Source: Pseudomonas sp. dw_358 (lineage in GTDB: Bacteria > Pseudomonadota > Gammaproteobacteria > Pseudomonadales > Pseudomonadaceae). Taken from it: DNA of 64,000 nt. Made by a program: the position numbers and the translations under genes. A model generated the notes under the pieces. It saw only the letters and a program-made list of their open reading frames with translations, was not told the origin of the DNA and did not search any database. This document shows, one piece after another, positions 62,710 through 64,000 of this stretch (position 1 is its first letter; each line of letters begins with the position of its first letter). Location of the stretch: assembly GCF_018449655.1 (NCBI RefSeq), contig NZ_JAAVUX010000016.1, positions 56,393 to 120,392 on the forward strand, written 5' to 3'.

Positions 62710-63815
62710 GAACCCGGCGCATTCTGATCATCGACGACATGGACGCCAATCGTTACGTGTTGCGCAAGATTCTCGAGGTGCAAACCGGTTTCGAAGTGCT
62801 CGAAGCCGGCAACGGCGCCGCTGGCCTGGACTTGTTGGATGCCAGCGTCGATCTGGTCATTCTCGACATCAACTTGCCGGACATGACCGGCTTCGAGCTG
62901 ATCCAGCAGGCCGAACAGCGTCTGGGCCATGGCAAGCTGCCGGCCATCATCAACATCTCGGCCACGTTCGTGACCGGCAAGGACAAGGCCATGGGCCTGA
63001 ACAAGGGCGCCCGGGCCTACCTCACCCATCCCATCAACCCCGACGAGGTGCTGGCGACCATCGCCAGCCTGATGGAGAGCAACCACCGCCTGGAGCGGGT
63101 AGAGAGGCAGCACCAGGTGGCCCTGGCCCGCAGCGAAAACCTGCGTTCGGAAAAGATCATGCTCGAGCGCTTCATGCGCTCGTTCAGCCACGACCTGCGC
63201 TCGCCGCTGGCGGCAGCGGTGATGGTCACCGGGCTGATGAACAAGAACCCGGCCCGGCGCACCGAGGAGATGCTGAAAATTCTGGCCGATAACCTCAAGC
63301 GCATCGACCAGATGGTCACCAACGTGCTGGACATCTCTCACGTCAGCATGGGCGGTGGCATCAAGTTGATGGGCGAATCGCTGGTTTTGGCCACGGTGCT
63401 GGAACAAGCGGTGGAAAACCTGCAATTGCAGGTCAGCCAGCCGATTACCCTGGTCACCGCCCCCGACGAGCAACGGGTCTTCTGGGACCGCCCGGCGTTC
63501 CTGCGAATCTTCGATAACCTGGTGATCAACGCCGGCAAGCACGGCGGCCAGGACTCGGGGATCGAGGTCCATCAACACATCGAGGACGACATGGCCGTGG
63601 TCCGTGTGAGCAACCTGGGGAGTTTTCCGCAGGAGGTGCTGACCAACCTGGCGACGCCTTACTTCATTTCGACCAAAAGCGAGACCAAGGGCTGGGGACT
63701 GGGCCTGCCGATCGTCAAGGCCTTGTGCGAAAGCTTTGGCGGGCGGGTGTCGTTCTTGAATGTGGACGGGGCAGCGCAGGTGGAGTTGAGGTTGCCGGTT
63801 TCGGTGGGTGGATAA
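62706..63815 (+). CDS. REC-histidine kinase
   Basis: Protein of 369 residues with an N-terminal receiver (D10, D11, phosphoacceptor D54 in ILDINLPDM, conserved Lys replaced by THPI context near 107) joined by a helical linker to a histidine kinase. The phosphoacceptor is H162 in SFSHDLRSPLAA, and the ATPase box is KGWGLGLPIVKAL. It overlaps the hybrid kinase gene by four bases (ATGA). Such REC-HK proteins are controlled by phosphorylation of their receiver and can continue a relay; a downstream output regulator is not in the window. Confidence 0.9.
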   Translation: MRTRRILIIDDMDANRYVLRKILEVQTGFEVLEAGNGAAGLDLLDASVDLVILDINLPDMTGFELIQQAEQRLGHGKLPAIINISATFVTGKDKAMGLNKGARAYLTHPINPDEVLATIASLMESNHRLERVERQHQVALARSENLRSEKIMLERFMRSFSHDLRSPLAAAVMVTGLMNKNPARRTEEMLKILADNLKRIDQMVTNVLDISHVSMGGGIKLMGESLVLATVLEQAVENLQLQVSQPITLVTAPDEQRVFWDRPAFLRIFDNLVINAGKHGGQDSGIEVHQHIEDDMAVVRVSNLGSFPQEVLTNLATPYFISTKSETKGWGLGLPIVKALCESFGGRVSFLNVDGAAQVELRLPVSVGG

Positions 63816-63916
63816 GGTTTATGGGGGGGCTGGTGCCGTTTTCAGTTGCAACTCACAGATCGCCGCCCGCCGTGATCTGGCTGTCCCCAGTTGTTGATCT
63901 GGCTGTTGCTCCGCGC

Positions 63917-63946
63917 TGGCGCTGGCGCTGGCTCTGGCTTTGGCTT
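63917..63946. repeat. Short tandem hexamer repeat
   Basis: Five consecutive hexamers of the form xyTGGC (three GCTGGC, then TCTGGC and TTTGGC), about 100 bases after the last kinase gene. This stretch has no convincing gene; a frame across it overlaps the kinase end and lacks a ribosome site. Confidence 0.55.
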
Positions 63947-64000
63947 TTGATCTGCTTGTGATCTTGACGGTCCGCGCCCTCAGCAGGCCGACTGGAGCAG

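Noticed and set aside
55026..63815. KaiA, KaiB, sigma-B, RsbV, RsbW or RsbU homologues
   Set aside because: Looked for among all frames of the cluster and flanks; none has the expected size or motifs.
63725..63961. Frame over the end of the last kinase gene and the repeat region
   Set aside because: Overlaps the kinase C-terminus; Trp/Leu-rich tail is translated hexamer repeat.

Overview
The window is high-GC bacterial chromosome, and everything recognisable points to Pseudomonas, most likely the fluorescens/putida side. The pointers are a DUF1652 and a DUF2790 protein, a Pseudomonas-type REP palindrome, a chromosomal polB, a three-subunit gluconate-dehydrogenase-type complex and the density of LysR/AraC-controlled catabolic operons. 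No rRNA, tRNA, CRISPR array, insertion sequence or prophage was seen. Most of the window is accessory-metabolism chromosome with short intergenic gaps.

Layout. 1-6.6 kb: the 3' end of a peptide/opine-type ABC transporter (binding protein and two permeases) with an FAD amine/amino-acid oxidase, then an AraC regulator, an FAH-family hydrolase and a DUF1652 protein on the other strand. 6.7-13.7 kb: a cupin protein; a tightly overlapping five-gene minus-strand operon (ketopantoate-reductase-like, VOC, MaoC, class III CoA-transferase, shikimate-dehydrogenase-like) with a divergent LysR gene; and an HpxO-like urate hydroxylase. 13.8-22.2 kb: two divergent operons, each with an NtaA/SnaA/DszA-type flavin monooxygenase. 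One also has a class II aldolase and an MFS carrier. The other has a D-2-hydroxyacid dehydrogenase and a TonB receptor. This looks like a scavenging locus for an organosulfur or chelator-like compound. 22.3-29.9 kb: formate/nitrite channel plus moaA, a thiolase, a DUF2790 secreted protein with an unusually structured leader, a Rieske-FAD oxidoreductase, an SDR, a GNAT and an AEC carrier. 30.2-39.0 kb: ppnN, a glycine-zipper protein, two tandem paralogous lipoproteins and a complete RND efflux operon. 39.1-42.9 kb: a taurine/sulfonate-type dioxygenase-ABC operon. 43.2-47.0 kb: a gluconate-dehydrogenase-type complex. 47.1-54.9 kb: polB, an Old Yellow Enzyme, a class A beta-lactamase, a periplasmic binding protein, a Bcr/CflA pump and a LysR regulator.

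55.0-63.8 kb holds the most unusual part. Nine consecutive plus-strand genes encode a PAS histidine kinase, a double-domain KaiC-like ATPase, a single-domain response regulator, RsbR-, RsbS- and RsbT-like stressosome proteins, a protein fusing an RsbT-like ATPase to an RsbX/SpoIIE-type phosphatase, a hybrid kinase that itself begins with an RsbT-like domain, and a REC-histidine kinase. No sigma factor, RsbW, RsbV, KaiA or KaiB is present. The likely reading is a stressosome whose partner-switching output is passed into two-component phosphorelay and/or a KaiC-type phosphoswitch rather than into sigma-B.

Coordinates, start codons and motifs come from direct reading. Substrate assignments of the catabolic operons are inference from family membership and context.
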